A stretch of DNA of 64,000 bases from Flavobacterium sp. HSC-32F16. Its GTDB lineage: Bacteria > Bacteroidota > Bacteroidia > Flavobacteriales > Flavobacteriaceae. The translations under genes were made by a program, and so were the position numbers. Where the stretch lies: contig NZ_JALKAC010000001.1 of assembly GCF_024171645.1 (NCBI RefSeq), forward strand, positions 992,001-1,056,000. The letters are read 5' to 3'. Below the pieces are notes generated by a model. It did not search any database. It was not told the DNA's origin and was given only the letters and a program-made list of their open reading frames with translations. Below, one piece after another: positions 8,942 through 20,878 of this stretch; the stretch's first letter is position 1; each line of letters opens with the position of its first letter.

Positions 8942-11032
8942 ATGAAAACAATAATTGCAGAAAAACCAAGCGTAGCAAGAGAAATAGCCGGCTTGCTCGG
9001 AGCATCCGAGAAAAAGGAAGGCTACCTCAAAGGTAACGGCTATTTCGTCACCTGGGCACTGGGCCATCTAATAGGATTGGGAATGCCCGAAGATTACGGG
9101 ATCACTGGATTTGACAAAGCATCATTGCCGATACTCCCAGACCCTTTTTTGCTGACTGTTCGAAAGGTCAAAAAAGATAAAGGCTATACTGCCGATACAG
9201 GTGCTTTAAAACAACTGAAAATCATTGAACACCTCTTTAACAGCAGCAATAGCATTATCGTAGCCACCGATGCAGGACGTGAGGGCGAACTCATTTTCAG
9301 GTACATTTACGGATACCTGAAATGCAGCAAACCCTTTGAAAGGCTTTGGATAAGCTCGCTTACCGAAAAAGCCATTAAACAAGGTTTTGATAATCTCAAA
9401 GATGGAAAAAAATTTGACGGATTATATCAGGCAGCGCAAGTCAGGAGCCGCGCCGACTGGCTCGTGGGCATCAACGCGACACAGGCACTCTCCATTGCAG
9501 CAGGCAATGGAGTTTATTCACTCGGAAGAGTGCAGACACCTGCACTCGCTTTAATTTGCAAACGTTATTTGGAAAACAGGAGTTTCCCGGTAAAGAATTT
9601 TTGGCAGATACAGTTGTCACATAACAAAGAGCTGATAGATTTTAAAAGTATCACAAAAATCAAATGGCAAGACCGAAAACTTGCCGGTGATGCGCTGAAA
9701 ACCATTCAGCGAAGTGAAACGGCAATAGTTACATCGGCAGAAATCAAAAGCGTTACAGAGCAGCCGCCTTTATTGTTCGACCTTACTGGCTTGCAGAAAG
9801 AAGCCAACAAAAAATTGAATCTTTCTGCCGAAGAAACACTCAACATTTCTCAAAGCCTTTACGAACAAAAGTTTATCACATACCCTCGTACGGGAAGCAA
9901 ATACATTCCTGAAGATATATGGGCAGAAATTCCCAGCCTGGTAAGAGCTTTACAAAGCAAGAAAAACATTAAACAAGCCATATCTCAAGTGAAATGGGGT
10001 CGTTTCAATAAACGTATCGTGAACGATTTGCGTGTTACTGACCATCATGGATTATTAATTACTGATAAAATCCCTTCAGCGCTGAATGCGAAGGAAAATG
10101 CGGTTTATGATATGATTGCCTTTCGATTACTCGAAGCCATTTCCGAGGCCTGTATCAAGGAGATAACCGATGTCGGTATACAGGTATTGCATTATGATTT
10201 TACCGCAAAAGGCTGTAAGATTATAGAAGCAGGCTGGCGTTCCATTAAAGGCAGTTTCTATGATGATGATGATGATACAGAACCAGTACAAGATTTGCCC
10301 CAGCTGAAAAAAGGGGACGATCTCAAAATAAAAGGAGCTTCCGTTGTGGAAAAGAAAACCAAACCGCCTGTGCTTTATACCGAAGCAGGACTTTTGTCGG
10401 CTATGGAAAGTGCCGGAAAGGAAATCGAAAATGAAGACGAACGGAAAGCCCTGCAAAATATAGGTATTGGCACTCCCGCTACAAGGGCAGCAATTATCGA
10501 AACATTATTTACACGCAACTATATCCAAAGGGAAAAGAAATCCTTGATACCAACAGAAAAGGGATTACAGGTATATGAATTGGTCAAAGACCAAAAAATA
10601 GCAGATGTGGCAATGACCGCCCAGTGGGAACTCGCATTTCAGAAAATCGAAAACAACGAATCAGATGCCGGAACATTTCAAAAGGAAATGGAAAATTACG
10701 CTTCATCTATTACCAATGAATTGTTGCAAACTTCCAATGCCAAAAACAACCTGCCAAAAATCATTTGCCCGAAATGTAAATGCCAACAACTTAATATACG
10801 TGACAAAATTGTGAAGTGTACTGATGAAGATTGTAACTGGGTACAATTCCGCAATGTCTGCGGTGTGCAAATTGGCATAGATGCTATTGAAAGCCTTATC
10901 AGCAAGGGTAAGACTTCACTCATCAAAGGGATGAAAAGCAAGGCAGGAAAGAAGTTCGATGCGTACATCGTACTGAACAATAATGCCGAAACTTCCTTTG
11001 AGTTTGCCAAAAATAAAGACTATAAAAAGTAA
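8942..11032 (+). CDS. topB: DNA topoisomerase III (type IA)
   Basis: The 696-residue protein contains an N-terminal Toprim domain (IIAEKPSVA at 4-12 and DAGREGE near residue 117), the RVQTPAL segment, and the catalytic tyrosine in ITYPRTGSKY (Y314). A four-cysteine zinc motif lies near residue 610-635 ('CPKCKC...CTDEDC'). It relaxes or decatenates single-strand-containing DNA and probably assists ICE transfer or circular-form resolution. It is the mobile-element type and not the chromosomal TopA, judged from its length and its DUF3945 neighbour. A strong terminator follows. Confidence 0.92.
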   Translation: MKTIIAEKPSVAREIAGLLGASEKKEGYLKGNGYFVTWALGHLIGLGMPEDYGITGFDKASLPILPDPFLLTVRKVKKDKGYTADTGALKQLKIIEHLFNSSNSIIVATDAGREGELIFRYIYGYLKCSKPFERLWISSLTEKAIKQGFDNLKDGKKFDGLYQAAQVRSRADWLVGINATQALSIAAGNGVYSLGRVQTPALALICKRYLENRSFPVKNFWQIQLSHNKELIDFKSITKIKWQDRKLAGDALKTIQRSETAIVTSAEIKSVTEQPPLLFDLTGLQKEANKKLNLSAEETLNISQSLYEQKFITYPRTGSKYIPEDIWAEIPSLVRALQSKKNIKQAISQVKWGRFNKRIVNDLRVTDHHGLLITDKIPSALNAKENAVYDMIAFRLLEAISEACIKEITDVGIQVLHYDFTAKGCKIIEAGWRSIKGSFYDDDDDTEPVQDLPQLKKGDDLKIKGASVVEKKTKPPVLYTEAGLLSAMESAGKEIENEDERKALQNIGIGTPATRAAIIETLFTRNYIQREKKSLIPTEKGLQVYELVKDQKIADVAMTAQWELAFQKIENNESDAGTFQKEMENYASSITNELLQTSNAKNNLPKIICPKCKCQQLNIRDKIVKCTDEDCNWVQFRNVCGVQIGIDAIESLISKGKTSLIKGMKSKAGKKFDAYIVLNNNAETSFEFAKNKDYKK

Positions 11033-11122
11033 TGGAAAGTAAGCCTACCAGTAGCACAATAGAAATCATGGACCAGATTTATACCACTAGGTTAAAGAAA
11101 GCCATAATTTTAAACAGTCCTT

Positions 11123-11149
11123 AAAACCTCTATTTTCAGAGGTTTTTTT
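11123..11149 (+). terminator. Intrinsic terminator after topB
   Basis: An 8-base perfect stem AAAACCTC/GAGGTTTT with loop TATTTTCA is followed by a T run. It ends the HTH-DUF3945-topB unit about 90 bases after the topB stop. Confidence 0.85.
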
Positions 11150-11263
11150 ATTGTCCATCACGTCAAAGCCTGCCACACAAAGCCAAAGCACTCAACTTCA
11201 GCAAAGGCGCTTATCTACTGCTATAATTTTAGGGTTCATGCCAATTCTAAATAAAATTATAGT

Positions 11264-11701
11264 ATGGACACAAAGCAAAAAGACCTATCGTATTTCAGAT
11301 TAAGACTGCAGGAATTATTAAACGCCAGCTTCCCCGAAAAAGCAAGCGACCAAAAGTTTATTGAGCAGCGTTCCTCATGGGCAGCCAATGCTTACCAGGC
11401 CGCATTTAATTCGGGAAACACCATTGATCAATGCAGGGAAATAGCGAATTATATCCTATTTAAAAACCTGTATTTCTCCAGGTTTGACACTGTCTTTCAG
11501 GTGGTATGCAATGAGTTTGATACCATAATGTCTGACGAGGAACTGCGACCATTTGCCCTTAAAATGTTTCCTGTCTGCGAGGCTGTTTTCTCCAGCTATG
11601 AGCTAACCGATGACTTTGCATACAGTTATGAGTTTGACCTACTCTATACCGAAATAACGGGAACCATCTCAATATGGATACAGGAAAATGGGCTTCAGTA
11701 A
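11264..11701 (+). CDS. DUF1896-domain protein
   Basis: This 145-residue, mostly helical, acidic protein matches the DUF1896 family. The family is found almost only next to the large methylase-helicase in Bacteroidetes ICEs. Its stop codon overlaps the start of the following gene by 14 bases, so the two are translationally coupled and probably interact. The function is unknown. Confidence 0.8.
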   Translation: MDTKQKDLSYFRLRLQELLNASFPEKASDQKFIEQRSSWAANAYQAAFNSGNTIDQCREIANYILFKNLYFSRFDTVFQVVCNEFDTIMSDEELRPFALKMFPVCEAVFSSYELTDDFAYSYEFDLLYTEITGTISIWIQENGLQ

Positions 11702-14700
11702 AAAGCAGCATCTCCAACAGAATATTGATGCCCTGCGAATAGCTTTTAAACTGGAAAAGGAGAAAAGACAAGCCACCGCAGGCGAAAGACTGCTACTGAT
11801 GCAATACAGCGGATTTGGCGGTCTTAAATTCGTGTTGAACCCCATAGCCAATGAAATTGATATCAATAATTGGAAAAAATCCGAAAATGACCTTTTTCCA
11901 AGCACCTGCGAACTCCACCAACTGCTCAAAGAAAATTCAGAAGACGAAAAGCAATACCGCAGGTATGTGGATAGTATGAAAAACTCCGTCCTGACGGCTT
12001 TTTATACACCGCCACAAGTTATAGATGCCATTTCCTCAACCTTGCGCGAAAGCGGTCTGAATATAGAGAAATTCCTCGACCCTTCTGCAGGCATTGGCTC
12101 ATTTATACAATCCTTTTCAGAAAACCAAAAATCAGATGTTACTGCTTATGAAAAAGATCTGCTCACGGGAAAGATTTTAAAACAGCTCTATCCCGACAGT
12201 AATATTCGTATTTCCAGTTTTGAGGAAATTCCCGAAAAGGAACAAAACAGCTATGATCTAATTGCTAGTAACATTCCTTTTGGCGATACTTCCGTTTTCG
12301 ACCTTTCCTATTCCCGAAGCAAGGACAGTGCAAAGGTACAGGCGGCCCGAAGCATTCACAACTACTTTTTCCTGAAAGGTGCTGATATGTTACGTGAGGG
12401 TGGTCTGCTTGTTTACATTACTTCGCAGGGCATTCTCAACAGCCCGAACAATGAGCCGATACGAAGGGCGCTCATGCAGGATAATAATCTGGTTTCAGCT
12501 GTTCGCTTGCCCAACAACCTGTTTACGGAATACGCCGGAACAGCAGTTGGAAGCGATTTGATTATCCTTCAAAAGAACAATGCAAAACAAAGTTTGACTG
12601 AAAGGGAAGATTTGTTTTGCCAAAGCAATAGAACGGAGTACAACACACCGGGCAATGCATTCTTTCAAGACAGTACAAGGATTGTACATACCCAGCGTAA
12701 GTTAGATACCGACGCCTATGGACAGCCTGCACTAATCTATACGCATAAAGACGGCCTTGAGGGAATTGCCAAAGACTTGAAAAAAATGCTTTCAGATGAT
12801 TTTGGGAATTACCTGAATTTAGGTTTGTATAAAGGCGAACGCAGCGAAGAACCTACAAGAAAAATACCTACGGAAATAACCGTTGCACCTGCGATTGTCG
12901 AACCTGTGAACATTCAACAAAAACCTCTCTCGGTTCCAACTCCTGAAACCAATCGGGAAAGTCCGCAGGAATTAAAACAGTTAAGCATTTTTGACCTGTT
13001 TGAAAATATGGGCGAACCTGCGATTTTGACTGATCCCCCCAAAGGAACGCCCAAAGCTAAAAGACAAACCACTAAAAAGAATAGCCGTGCGATAGGTCGG
13101 CAAACCGACCTGTTCACTTCGATGCAGGAACCCTATACACCGGCACTTAAAAGTGCAAATACCTCAGCCGAAGATAAAAAACAGGAAGCTATCGACGACC
13201 TGTTTTCGACTGCCACAGGGAATAGTCATGCTGTTACGCCAGTTATTCCCCAACCTGCTCGGTATAGTGGCGAAATGCAATCGTTCCATCGCAACGACTG
13301 CCTTGCTGTAGATAATGGCTGGGTCGGTCACCTGCAAGATGTAGATGCATCAGGCGCTACAGCAGTTTTCCATCCTTTGCAGTTGCCGACCTTACAGAAA
13401 GCCAGAGCGGAAGCGTACATCAATATACGTGATGTTTACCAACAGCTCTACAATAAAGAGGCAACATTTCAGACTGAACAAAAAGAAGAGAGGGAAAATC
13501 TTAACCGATTATACGCTGCCTTTGTCAAAAGGTATGGTAGCCTTAATAGTGCTGATAATATCAAGCTCATTAAAACGGATAGCGCCGGCAAGGAAATCCC
13601 TTATTTGGAACGTGTCGTTGGCGGTGTGGTACACAAATCCGATATATTCACCCATCCTGTAAGTTTTTCAACCACAACCATTGCAACGGACAATCCTGAA
13701 GAAGCGCTGGCGGCTTCGCTGAACAAATACGGAAAGGTGGATTTGGACTATATGACCGAAATCAGCAGTATGACGGACGATGATTTGAAAAAAGCATTAC
13801 ACGGTCGTATTTACTACAATCCTCTGCAAAAAGAATATGAAATATCCGAACGCTGGATTGCAGGAAATGTAGTTGAGAAAGCCCAAGAAGTCAAAGCCTA
13901 CCTCGAAAACAACCCTGAAGACAGCCAGGCCAAAGCAAGCCTTACCGTTTTGGAAGAAGCGCGACCAAGACGTATCGAATTTGAGGAACTTGATTTTAAT
14001 TTAGGTGAACGCTGGATACCCACCGGCCTTTATGCCCGTTTTGCTTCACATCTTTTCGATGCAGATGTACATATCAATTACTCGGAAAGCTCGGATGACT
14101 TTTCGGTAAAGTGCGACCAGAAGAATATGCATATATGGGAAAAATATGCTGTCAAAGCAGAAAGTCGCACGTTTGATGGTATTGCCCTTCTCAAACACGC
14201 CCTTGTCAATACCACACCAGACATTACCAAAAAAATACTGGTTGGCGACCAGGAGGTCAAGGTACGGGATATGGAAGCCATACAAATGGCTAACACCAAG
14301 ATCGATGAAATCCGCATTGCCTTTACCGACTGGCTTCACGCCCAAAACGATGAGTTTAAAAACAGGCTGACGGGCCAATACAACGACACTTTTAACTGTT
14401 TCGTCCGACCAAACTATGACGGAAGCCATCAGGATTTTCCGGGACTGGACCGCAAAGCATTGGGAATTGAAGACCTGTATTCGAGCCAAAAGGACACCGT
14501 TTGGATGATAAAGCTGAACAACGGTGCGATCTGCGACCACGAAGTAGGCGCAGGAAAGACGCTCGTAATTTGTACGGCTGCACAGGAAATGAAGCGTTTG
14601 GGGCTAGCCAACAAGCCTATGATTATCGGACTAAAAAGCAACGTTCACGAAATTGCCGAAGCTTACCGCACTGCCTATCCACATGCTAAAATCCTATTTC

Positions 14701-17060
14701 CGGGTAAAGAAGATTTTACACCCCAAAAGCGATTGGGAATTTTCGGGGATATTAAAAATAACAATTGGGATTGTGTAATCCTCACACACGACCAGTTCGG
14801 GATGATACCGCAATCTCCCGAAATACAAAAGGAAATACTCGAAATAGAATTGGACAGCGTAGAGCGTAACCTCGATGCTTTGCAATCGCAGGGCAAGGAA
14901 GTGACCAGAGGTATGCTTGCCGGAGTAATCAAGCGCAAGGAAAATCTCGAAGTCAAGCTCAAAACCCTGCAGCACGATATTGAAAACCGCAAGGATGATG
15001 TTGTGGACTTTAAGATGATGGGCATTGACCATTTGTTCGTGGATGAAAGCCATCAATTTAAAAACCTGATGTTCAATACAAGACATACAAGGGTTGCCGG
15101 ATTGGGCAATGTGGACGGAAGCCAAAAAGCAATGAACCTTTTGTTTGCAATCCGTACTATTCAGGAACGCATCGATGCCGATATGGGGGCAACTTTTCTT
15201 TCGGGTACAACTATTAGTAATTCATTAACTGAGCTGTACTTGCTGTTCAAATACCTGCGACCACGAGCAATGGAAAAACAAGGCATTCACTCTTTTGATG
15301 CCTGGGCAGCAATTTATGCAAGAAAAACAATCGACTATGAATTTTCGGTAGCTAACAATATCGTGGCAAAAGAGCGCTTCCGATACTTTATCAAAGTACC
15401 GGAGCTTGCCCAATTCTATTCAGAAATTACGGATTACCGAACTGCAAAAGATATAGGTATTGACCGACCCAATAAGAACGAGATATTGTATAATATACCT
15501 CCTACTCCCGACCAGGAAGATTTTATCAAAAAGCTGATGGACTTTGCCAAAACAGGAAATGCCGAACTATTGGGCAGACCTCCGCTAAGTCAAAGTGAAG
15601 AAAAAGCAAAGATGCTCATCGCTACGGACTACGCCCGTAAGATGTCACTCGATATGCGTATGGTAAGCGGTAGGTATGAAGACCACCCTGATAACAAGGC
15701 TTCGCATTGTGCTGCTAATATTGCGAAATATTACAACCAATACAACGCACAGAAAGGAACGCAGTTCGTTTTCTCGGATCTGGGTACCTACAAGCCCAGC
15801 GAATGGAACGTGTATTCCGAAATCAAACGCAAGCTCGTGGAAGACCAAGGCATAAATGCACACGAAGTCCGGTTTATACAGGAAGCCAAGACCGATAAGC
15901 AGCGTAAGGAGCTTATTAAGGACATGAACGAGGGTAAAATACGTGTGCTGTTTGGTTCTACAAATATGCTCGGAACAGGTGTAAATGCACAAAAGAGAGC
16001 CGTAGCCATTCACCATTTGGATACGCCGTGGCGACCAAGTGATCTGGCACAGCGCGACGGACGGGCTGTGCGCAAGGGCAATGAAATTGCCAAATTCTTC
16101 GCCGATAATAAAGTGGATGTAATTATTTATGCAGTGGAAAAATCATTGGATAGCTACAAGTTTAACCTGTTGTACAATAAGCAACTTTTCATAGACCAGT
16201 TAAAAAACAACAATCTAGGCAAACGAACTATTGACGAAGGCAGTATGGATGAAAAATCGGGAATGAACTTCTCGGAATACGTAGCTATTCTCTCGGGCAA
16301 TACCGATCTTTTGGATAAAGCCAAACTGGAAAAACAGATTGCCGGATTGGAAAGCGAAAAACAGGCGTTTAACCGTTCAAAGTTCAGTGCCAAATACAAG
16401 CTGCAGGATTATACGGAATTGCTTGAAAGTGCCCAATCCCGTTTTAACCGAATGAGCCTTGACTGGGATAATTTACAAGAGCGCAGACAAAAATCTTCGG
16501 ACGGTACTATCGAAAATCCTTTGCTGTTGGATGGTTTACAGTCTAATGTTGATAGCAAACAAATCGGTGCAAAGCTAAACGAGATTGCAGAGAAAGCCCG
16601 TACCGGAGGTCAATATGAAGATATAGGTACGTTGTATGGATTTACGCTTTTGGTAAAAACAGAAATGTCCGAAAAAGAGGGTGTAGATAGACGGATAAAC
16701 CGATTTTTGATACAAGGTGAGGGAAATATTAAATATACCTACAACAACGGTTTAATAGCTAAAGATGAAAAGCTGGCAGCTATGAACTTCCTTAACGCGC
16801 TGGAGAAATTACCAGATTATATCGAACAGGAAAAAAAGAAAATTACTGAAATACAAAAAGACCTTCCTGTTCTTCAGGAAGTGATAAACGGTATGTGGTC
16901 TAAGGAAAGTCGTTTGAGTGAATTTAAAACGGAACTTGCTTCAGTTGAGAGGAAGATAAAATTATCTATTACTCCAGAAAATAAAGAACCTAAAGAAAAA
17001 ATTGAAAACAATGGAGTTCAGCTTAATGAAAAATCTCATTTAGGCTTGAAGCCCCATTGA
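11688..17060 (+). CDS. N6-adenine methylase fused to SNF2-like helicase
   Basis: This is a giant protein of 1790 residues. The N-terminal part has a class I methyltransferase fold: SAM-binding [11 protein letters not shown] (D131) and catalytic-loop variant SNIPFG (N195) in place of NPPY/F. A Q/P-rich linker (about 385-530) follows. The C-terminal half is an SF2 helicase with Walker [10 protein letters not shown] (about 955), DESH box (about 1119) and motif [13 protein letters not shown] (about 1455), then a coiled-coil tail. Such proteins are ICE hallmarks and may methylate or remodel transferring DNA, which could protect it from restriction. No cognate restriction gene is nearby. Confidence 0.85.
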   Translation: MGFSKKQHLQQNIDALRIAFKLEKEKRQATAGERLLLMQYSGFGGLKFVLNPIANEIDINNWKKSENDLFPSTCELHQLLKENSEDEKQYRRYVDSMKNSVLTAFYTPPQVIDAISSTLRESGLNIEKFLDPSAGIGSFIQSFSENQKSDVTAYEKDLLTGKILKQLYPDSNIRISSFEEIPEKEQNSYDLIASNIPFGDTSVFDLSYSRSKDSAKVQAARSIHNYFFLKGADMLREGGLLVYITSQGILNSPNNEPIRRALMQDNNLVSAVRLPNNLFTEYAGTAVGSDLIILQKNNAKQSLTEREDLFCQSNRTEYNTPGNAFFQDSTRIVHTQRKLDTDAYGQPALIYTHKDGLEGIAKDLKKMLSDDFGNYLNLGLYKGERSEEPTRKIPTEITVAPAIVEPVNIQQKPLSVPTPETNRESPQELKQLSIFDLFENMGEPAILTDPPKGTPKAKRQTTKKNSRAIGRQTDLFTSMQEPYTPALKSANTSAEDKKQEAIDDLFSTATGNSHAVTPVIPQPARYSGEMQSFHRNDCLAVDNGWVGHLQDVDASGATAVFHPLQLPTLQKARAEAYINIRDVYQQLYNKEATFQTEQKEERENLNRLYAAFVKRYGSLNSADNIKLIKTDSAGKEIPYLERVVGGVVHKSDIFTHPVSFSTTTIATDNPEEALAASLNKYGKVDLDYMTEISSMTDDDLKKALHGRIYYNPLQKEYEISERWIAGNVVEKAQEVKAYLENNPEDSQAKASLTVLEEARPRRIEFEELDFNLGERWIPTGLYARFASHLFDADVHINYSESSDDFSVKCDQKNMHIWEKYAVKAESRTFDGIALLKHALVNTTPDITKKILVGDQEVKVRDMEAIQMANTKIDEIRIAFTDWLHAQNDEFKNRLTGQYNDTFNCFVRPNYDGSHQDFPGLDRKALGIEDLYSSQKDTVWMIKLNNGAICDHEVGAGKTLVICTAAQEMKRLGLANKPMIIGLKSNVHEIAEAYRTAYPHAKILFPGKEDFTPQKRLGIFGDIKNNNWDCVILTHDQFGMIPQSPEIQKEILEIELDSVERNLDALQSQGKEVTRGMLAGVIKRKENLEVKLKTLQHDIENRKDDVVDFKMMGIDHLFVDESHQFKNLMFNTRHTRVAGLGNVDGSQKAMNLLFAIRTIQERIDADMGATFLSGTTISNSLTELYLLFKYLRPRAMEKQGIHSFDAWAAIYARKTIDYEFSVANNIVAKERFRYFIKVPELAQFYSEITDYRTAKDIGIDRPNKNEILYNIPPTPDQEDFIKKLMDFAKTGNAELLGRPPLSQSEEKAKMLIATDYARKMSLDMRMVSGRYEDHPDNKASHCAANIAKYYNQYNAQKGTQFVFSDLGTYKPSEWNVYSEIKRKLVEDQGINAHEVRFIQEAKTDKQRKELIKDMNEGKIRVLFGSTNMLGTGVNAQKRAVAIHHLDTPWRPSDLAQRDGRAVRKGNEIAKFFADNKVDVIIYAVEKSLDSYKFNLLYNKQLFIDQLKNNNLGKRTIDEGSMDEKSGMNFSEYVAILSGNTDLLDKAKLEKQIAGLESEKQAFNRSKFSAKYKLQDYTELLESAQSRFNRMSLDWDNLQERRQKSSDGTIENPLLLDGLQSNVDSKQIGAKLNEIAEKARTGGQYEDIGTLYGFTLLVKTEMSEKEGVDRRINRFLIQGEGNIKYTYNNGLIAKDEKLAAMNFLNALEKLPDYIEQEKKKITEIQKDLPVLQEVINGMWSKESRLSEFKTELASVERKIKLSITPENKEPKEKIENNGVQLNEKSHLGLKPH

Positions 17061-17095
17061 TAATAACCCTCAACTTAGAGGTGTCCTTTGTTTTT

Positions 17096-18238
17096 TTAAG
17101 CTTTACGTTCTAGAAAACTTCTCAATCCTATCATCAGGAAAGCCAAAACACCAAAAACAATTCCTATATAGGGAGTATATGCAACTCCTTTTGTGATGAT
17201 TATCCAGCCTCCTAAAGTTGTTCCTAATGTTACTCCTAAATTGCCAAATGAAGTAGCGAGACTATTTGCAAATTCCAAACTATCAGGGGCAGATGAGATC
17301 ATATAAGTTGAAGCATTTAAAAAGCTCGGCGAAAATAAAAATCCCCAAATTCCTATCACTATAATAGTTGACGTGGTATTTCCATCTGAAAAATATAACA
17401 GGACTGGTATCAAAATAGTTCCGGAAAGAAAAAATGTAGTAGTTCCGGCAATGTTTTTATTGAGCATTTTACCTGCAATCCAATTGGCCAATACTCCAAT
17501 AACACCGAATAAAAAAAGCATATAACTGACCATAGTGGTATCCATTGCTTTGGCTTTGTTCAGGTATTCTGCAAAATAGCTGTAGGTAGAAAACCAGGCA
17601 GTAATCATAAAAAAGTTCATTGCCGTACTGATAATAAATGTTGGCTGGGTGAGTATTTTCAATTGGCTCCCATGAGATTTTTTTTCCTTTACAGGCATTT
17701 GTGGTAACACGAAATAAATCCCTGCTAAAGCCACAATACTGACAATTGCCTGCACCATAAAAGAATACTCCCAAGACCATAAACTTGCCAGCCAGGTAGC
17801 GAATGGAATTGTCGTAACACTTGCGATGGCAACGCCGCTAAAGACAATACTCATCAGTTCGTTTTCCCTTTTTTTATCTGCATGTGAAATGGCTACTGAC
17901 AAAGCTGTTGCAATATAAACAGGCTGCAGGAAGGCGGGTAATATCCTTACCAGCATCAACAGCCAAAAAGGCGGTGAAAAGGAAGAAACTACGCCTGTTA
18001 TCAAAAAAATAAAGATCGCTGTAAGCATTACTTTCTTACGGTCAAAACCGGATGCCAGCAAGGTTATAAAAGGACCTGTAAGGGCTATAACCAAAGCAAA
18101 CGCACTTAATAAATATCCTGCCTTATCAATGCTGATATTGTAATGTTCTGCAATCTGGGGTAAAATACCGATAATACCAAATTCTGTTGTAATGACTGCC
18201 AAAAAACCAAGACAGCCAATGTATGCGTGTTTTTTCAT
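17096..18238 (-). CDS. MFS drug/sugar efflux transporter (AraJ/YdhP type)
   Basis: The 380-residue protein has about 12 hydrophobic helices and an early 'TTEFGIIGILPQIAEHY' motif, typical of drug:H+ antiporter-1 family MFS pumps. 'SGFDRKKVML' is the loop 2-3 motif. It is divergent from an HxlR regulator 98 bases away, a common efflux pump/repressor pair. The pair sits inside the ICE between the helicase and mobC and looks like cargo. The exported substrate is unknown. Confidence 0.85.
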   Translation of the reverse strand: MKKHAYIGCLGFLAVITTEFGIIGILPQIAEHYNISIDKAGYLLSAFALVIALTGPFITLLASGFDRKKVMLTAIFIFLITGVVSSFSPPFWLLMLVRILPAFLQPVYIATALSVAISHADKKRENELMSIVFSGVAIASVTTIPFATWLASLWSWEYSFMVQAIVSIVALAGIYFVLPQMPVKEKKSHGSQLKILTQPTFIISTAMNFFMITAWFSTYSYFAEYLNKAKAMDTTMVSYMLFLFGVIGVLANWIAGKMLNKNIAGTTTFFLSGTILIPVLLYFSDGNTTSTIIVIGIWGFLFSPSFLNASTYMISSAPDSLEFANSLATSFGNLGVTLGTTLGGWIIITKGVAYTPYIGIVFGVLAFLMIGLRSFLERKA

Positions 18239-18264
18239 TTACTTTAAATTATTATTAAACAGCG

Positions 18265-18292
18265 CAAAAGTATTTTTAAACTATTAAATTTG
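18265..18292. promoter_or_regulatory. Divergent promoter boxes between MFS and hxlR genes
   Basis: A Bacteroidetes-type -7 box TACTTTTG faces the MFS gene (minus strand, 18265-18272). A TAAATTTG box faces the hxlR gene (plus strand, 18285-18292). The two lie 12 bases apart, so one bound repressor could block both. No clear -33 TTTG element is visible for either. Confidence 0.45.
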
Positions 18293-18336
18293 CATCGTAG
18301 ACATTCAAATGTATGGTACTAACAAATTTGTAAGTA

Positions 18337-18696
18337 ATGGGAATTAGAAAAGAAAATTCGACCAATATGCAGAATGAAAAATGCATAACGGAAGGATGCA
18401 ATTTAACGTATGCTGTTTGTAAAATAGGCGGGCGCTGGAAGTTGATAATCTTGTGTAAGCTCGAAGAAGGTAAATTAAGATTTAGCGAAATAAGAAGGCA
18501 GATTCCAAACATCACAGAACGTATGCTCACACTACAGTTGCGTGAATTGGAAAAAGAAGGATTGTTAAAACGTACCGTTTATGCGGAAGTTCCGCCAAGG
18601 GTAGATTATGAACTGACGGAAATTGCACGAGATTTAATTCCGATTTGGCGCCAGTTAGAAAATTGGGGTGCAAAACATAAAATTTTATTGAAATGA
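18337..18696 (+). CDS. HxlR-family transcriptional regulator
   Basis: The 119-residue protein has the MarR-like winged-helix fold of HxlR proteins ('EGCNLTYAVCKIGGRWKLIILCKLEEGKLRFSEIRRQIPNITERMLTLQLRELEKEGLLKR'-type core, residues 20-85). CITEGC near the N-terminus supplies the conserved cysteine often used for redox or electrophile sensing. An internal ATG at 18367 is an alternative start. Divergence from the MFS gene makes that pump the probable target. Confidence 0.9.
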   Translation: MGIRKENSTNMQNEKCITEGCNLTYAVCKIGGRWKLIILCKLEEGKLRFSEIRRQIPNITERMLTLQLRELEKEGLLKRTVYAEVPPRVDYELTEIARDLIPIWRQLENWGAKHKILLK

Positions 18697-18767
18697 TATA
18701 TTGCCGGAATTACTCAGGTTTTTACCAGTACACAACGGATTACAGACTTAGGATGTAGCAGTATTTA

Positions 18768-20783
18768 TCAATCCTTTTTGGGGCTATCTTTTTTTATCAA
18801 ATGCTGTAAGTTGGGGTCCGTTTTGATACGTTCCAATTCGGTTTCGATAATCAATACAATATCCGTTTTTATCTGCCTGTAATTGCCCTCGATTGCCTGC
18901 TTCATATTGTCTATCCCATTTTCGTCCATAAAAGATAAGATTTCCGGTATTTTTTGATATCCGTTAGTTTCGGAAGCAACCTTTTCATTATCCACGACAA
19001 TTTCAGCATGGAAGATTTTCTGCTCGATCCGTTCATCAAAATTGTCCGAGACAGATCCAACAAAAAAACCTTGTGTCAGGGTGGATATTTTGGAAGCCGG
19101 TATAAGACTGTCCAATTGGGTAGAGATTGATGTCGAGGTATCATTGCGGTTGATGCTCATACTCTGCCTTTTCTGCAATACTTTCCCAAATCGCTCCGAA
19201 AGGCTTTTTGCAGTTTCCCCAACCACCTGACCACTAAAAATATTACCTACGGTGTTCTGAATTACCTTGCTCTCTTTGTCGCCATAGTCCCTTGTCAGCT
19301 GAGAATAATCCTGAAAGCCCAAACATACTGCCACCTTATTGCTTCTGGCAGTTGCAATAAGGTTATCCAATCCTCTAAAATAGATAGTGGGCAGCTCGTC
19401 TATGATAACCGAACTTTTCAATTGTCCTTTCTTATTAATTAGTTTTACAATCCTGGAATTGTACAATCCCAAGGCAGCAGAGTAGATGTTTTGGCGGTCA
19501 GGATTATTACCTACGCATAATATCTTAGGCGCTGCAGGATTGTTGATGTCCAATGAAAAATCATCGCCTGTCATAACCCAATAAAGTTGTGGTGAAATCA
19601 TTCTTGACAGAGGAATTTTTGCCGATGCAATCTGCCCCTGTAATTGGTCTTGTGCTCCTCCCTGCCATGCATCCATGAATGGCGACAAATAGTTTTCCAA
19701 ATCGGGATACGAGGTTAAAATGGTAAATAAGTCTGAATATTTTTTATTTAAGAGTTCAATAGCATGTGGGAATGTACAATACTTGCCCTTTTCATAGATT
19801 TTCAGATACCATATTATGGCGGCCAAAAGTATAATTGGGCTCTCGACAAAGAAATCCCCTTGCTTCTGTATCCACGACCTGTTGAGGTTCAGCATTATCG
19901 TATATGCTGCTTCGTAAGCATCTGAAATGTCTGTCATGAAATCGGGATTAAGAGGATTGCAGCGGTGGCTCTTGCGAGGATCATCGAAATTTATCACGTA
20001 GAATTTCGGCTGAACTTTATACTTATCCCGATGTGTTAATAAGTGGTTGTATGCAATAGTGGAAAGATCATCAAATTTGAAATCGTAGATATACATACTA
20101 AAACCTTTCTCAATCTGCTGTTTAATATAATTGTTTACGATTGCATACGATTTTCCTGAACCCGGAGTTCCTAATACAATCGTTGCCCGAAACGGGTTGA
20201 CTATATTAATCCAGCCATTGTTCCATTTTCCTTTGTAATAAAACTTCGTGGGAAGATTGACAGAATATTCGTTTTCCATCAATTTAGTTTCCTGCATAAA
20301 ACTTTCGTTCTCATTATTAAAAACATCGTCCATGAGATTGTTACGAAGCAGGCGGCTCATCCAAACTCCGGCTACCATTAAAGCGATATAACCTAAAGCC
20401 GTGGTAAGAATGTAAAGAAATGCAGCAGTAATTAATGATAATTCTAACAAAGGCGTATTTATGAAAAATAAGACAAATCCAATTACCAAAGCCATATAAA
20501 TTTTAGGCCAGGTTATTTTTTCGTTCTTTACGCCTTTTGTTCCCAAGCAACTTAATGCCAGCAACACTATTGCAAAGACTTTGGTATAGATCATATGTGA
20601 AAAAAGACCAGCTGTCCGCTGAAAGTTGACCAATATCTTGCTGATCACCACCACTGTCAAGCCATTCTCTAAAAAGAAACCATAGCAGAACCAATAAATA
20701 TGTATCAGTACCAACAGAATACTTACTGCCCGCATAAAAGCCATAATTTTGGCAAGTCCCCGTAAATCATCTTCTCCCTGCAT
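18768..20783 (-). CDS. mobC: Type IV coupling protein MobC (TraG/VirD4 family)
   Basis: The 671-residue protein has four hydrophobic helices in the first 145 residues, which should anchor it in the inner membrane. Walker A follows as LGTPGSGKSY (K211), and Walker B as SSVIIDELPTIYF (near 445). The motif 'ATARSNKVAVCLGFQDYSQL' is typical of VirD4-like pumps. It links the relaxosome (MobA/MobB) to the mating pore. In most Bacteroidetes ICEs mobC directly follows mobB; here about 2.5 kb of cargo separates them. Confidence 0.92.
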   Translation of the reverse strand: MQGEDDLRGLAKIMAFMRAVSILLVLIHIYWFCYGFFLENGLTVVVISKILVNFQRTAGLFSHMIYTKVFAIVLLALSCLGTKGVKNEKITWPKIYMALVIGFVLFFINTPLLELSLITAAFLYILTTALGYIALMVAGVWMSRLLRNNLMDDVFNNENESFMQETKLMENEYSVNLPTKFYYKGKWNNGWINIVNPFRATIVLGTPGSGKSYAIVNNYIKQQIEKGFSMYIYDFKFDDLSTIAYNHLLTHRDKYKVQPKFYVINFDDPRKSHRCNPLNPDFMTDISDAYEAAYTIMLNLNRSWIQKQGDFFVESPIILLAAIIWYLKIYEKGKYCTFPHAIELLNKKYSDLFTILTSYPDLENYLSPFMDAWQGGAQDQLQGQIASAKIPLSRMISPQLYWVMTGDDFSLDINNPAAPKILCVGNNPDRQNIYSAALGLYNSRIVKLINKKGQLKSSVIIDELPTIYFRGLDNLIATARSNKVAVCLGFQDYSQLTRDYGDKESKVIQNTVGNIFSGQVVGETAKSLSERFGKVLQKRQSMSINRNDTSTSISTQLDSLIPASKISTLTQGFFVGSVSDNFDERIEQKIFHAEIVVDNEKVASETNGYQKIPEILSFMDENGIDNMKQAIEGNYRQIKTDIVLIIETELERIKTDPNLQHLIKKDSPKKD

Positions 20784-20830
20784 TATTATAATTTTTAATG
20801 TTCGGGCGTGAAATTAAAGGCTATAAATAG

Positions 20831-20878
20831 TGGCTATAAGAATATGGCACTAAATGGCGGTACATGGCAGTATTTGGC
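20831..20878. repeat. Five TGGC repeats, four in exact 10-base phase
   Basis: TGGC starts at 20831, 20845, 20855, 20865 and 20875, upstream of mobC (starting at 20783, minus) and in the gap to the divergent hydrolase. The 10-base phasing puts the motifs on one face of the helix, as expected for cooperative binding of a regulator. Confidence 0.5.

Noticed and set aside
11688..17060. Classical restriction-modification system
   Set aside because: No restriction subunit or specificity gene; the methylase-helicase fusion next to DUF1896 and topB is a standard ICE arrangement.
20831..20878. CRISPR-like array
   Set aside because: The repeat unit is only 4 bases with 6-base spacing; no long repeats or cas genes are present.
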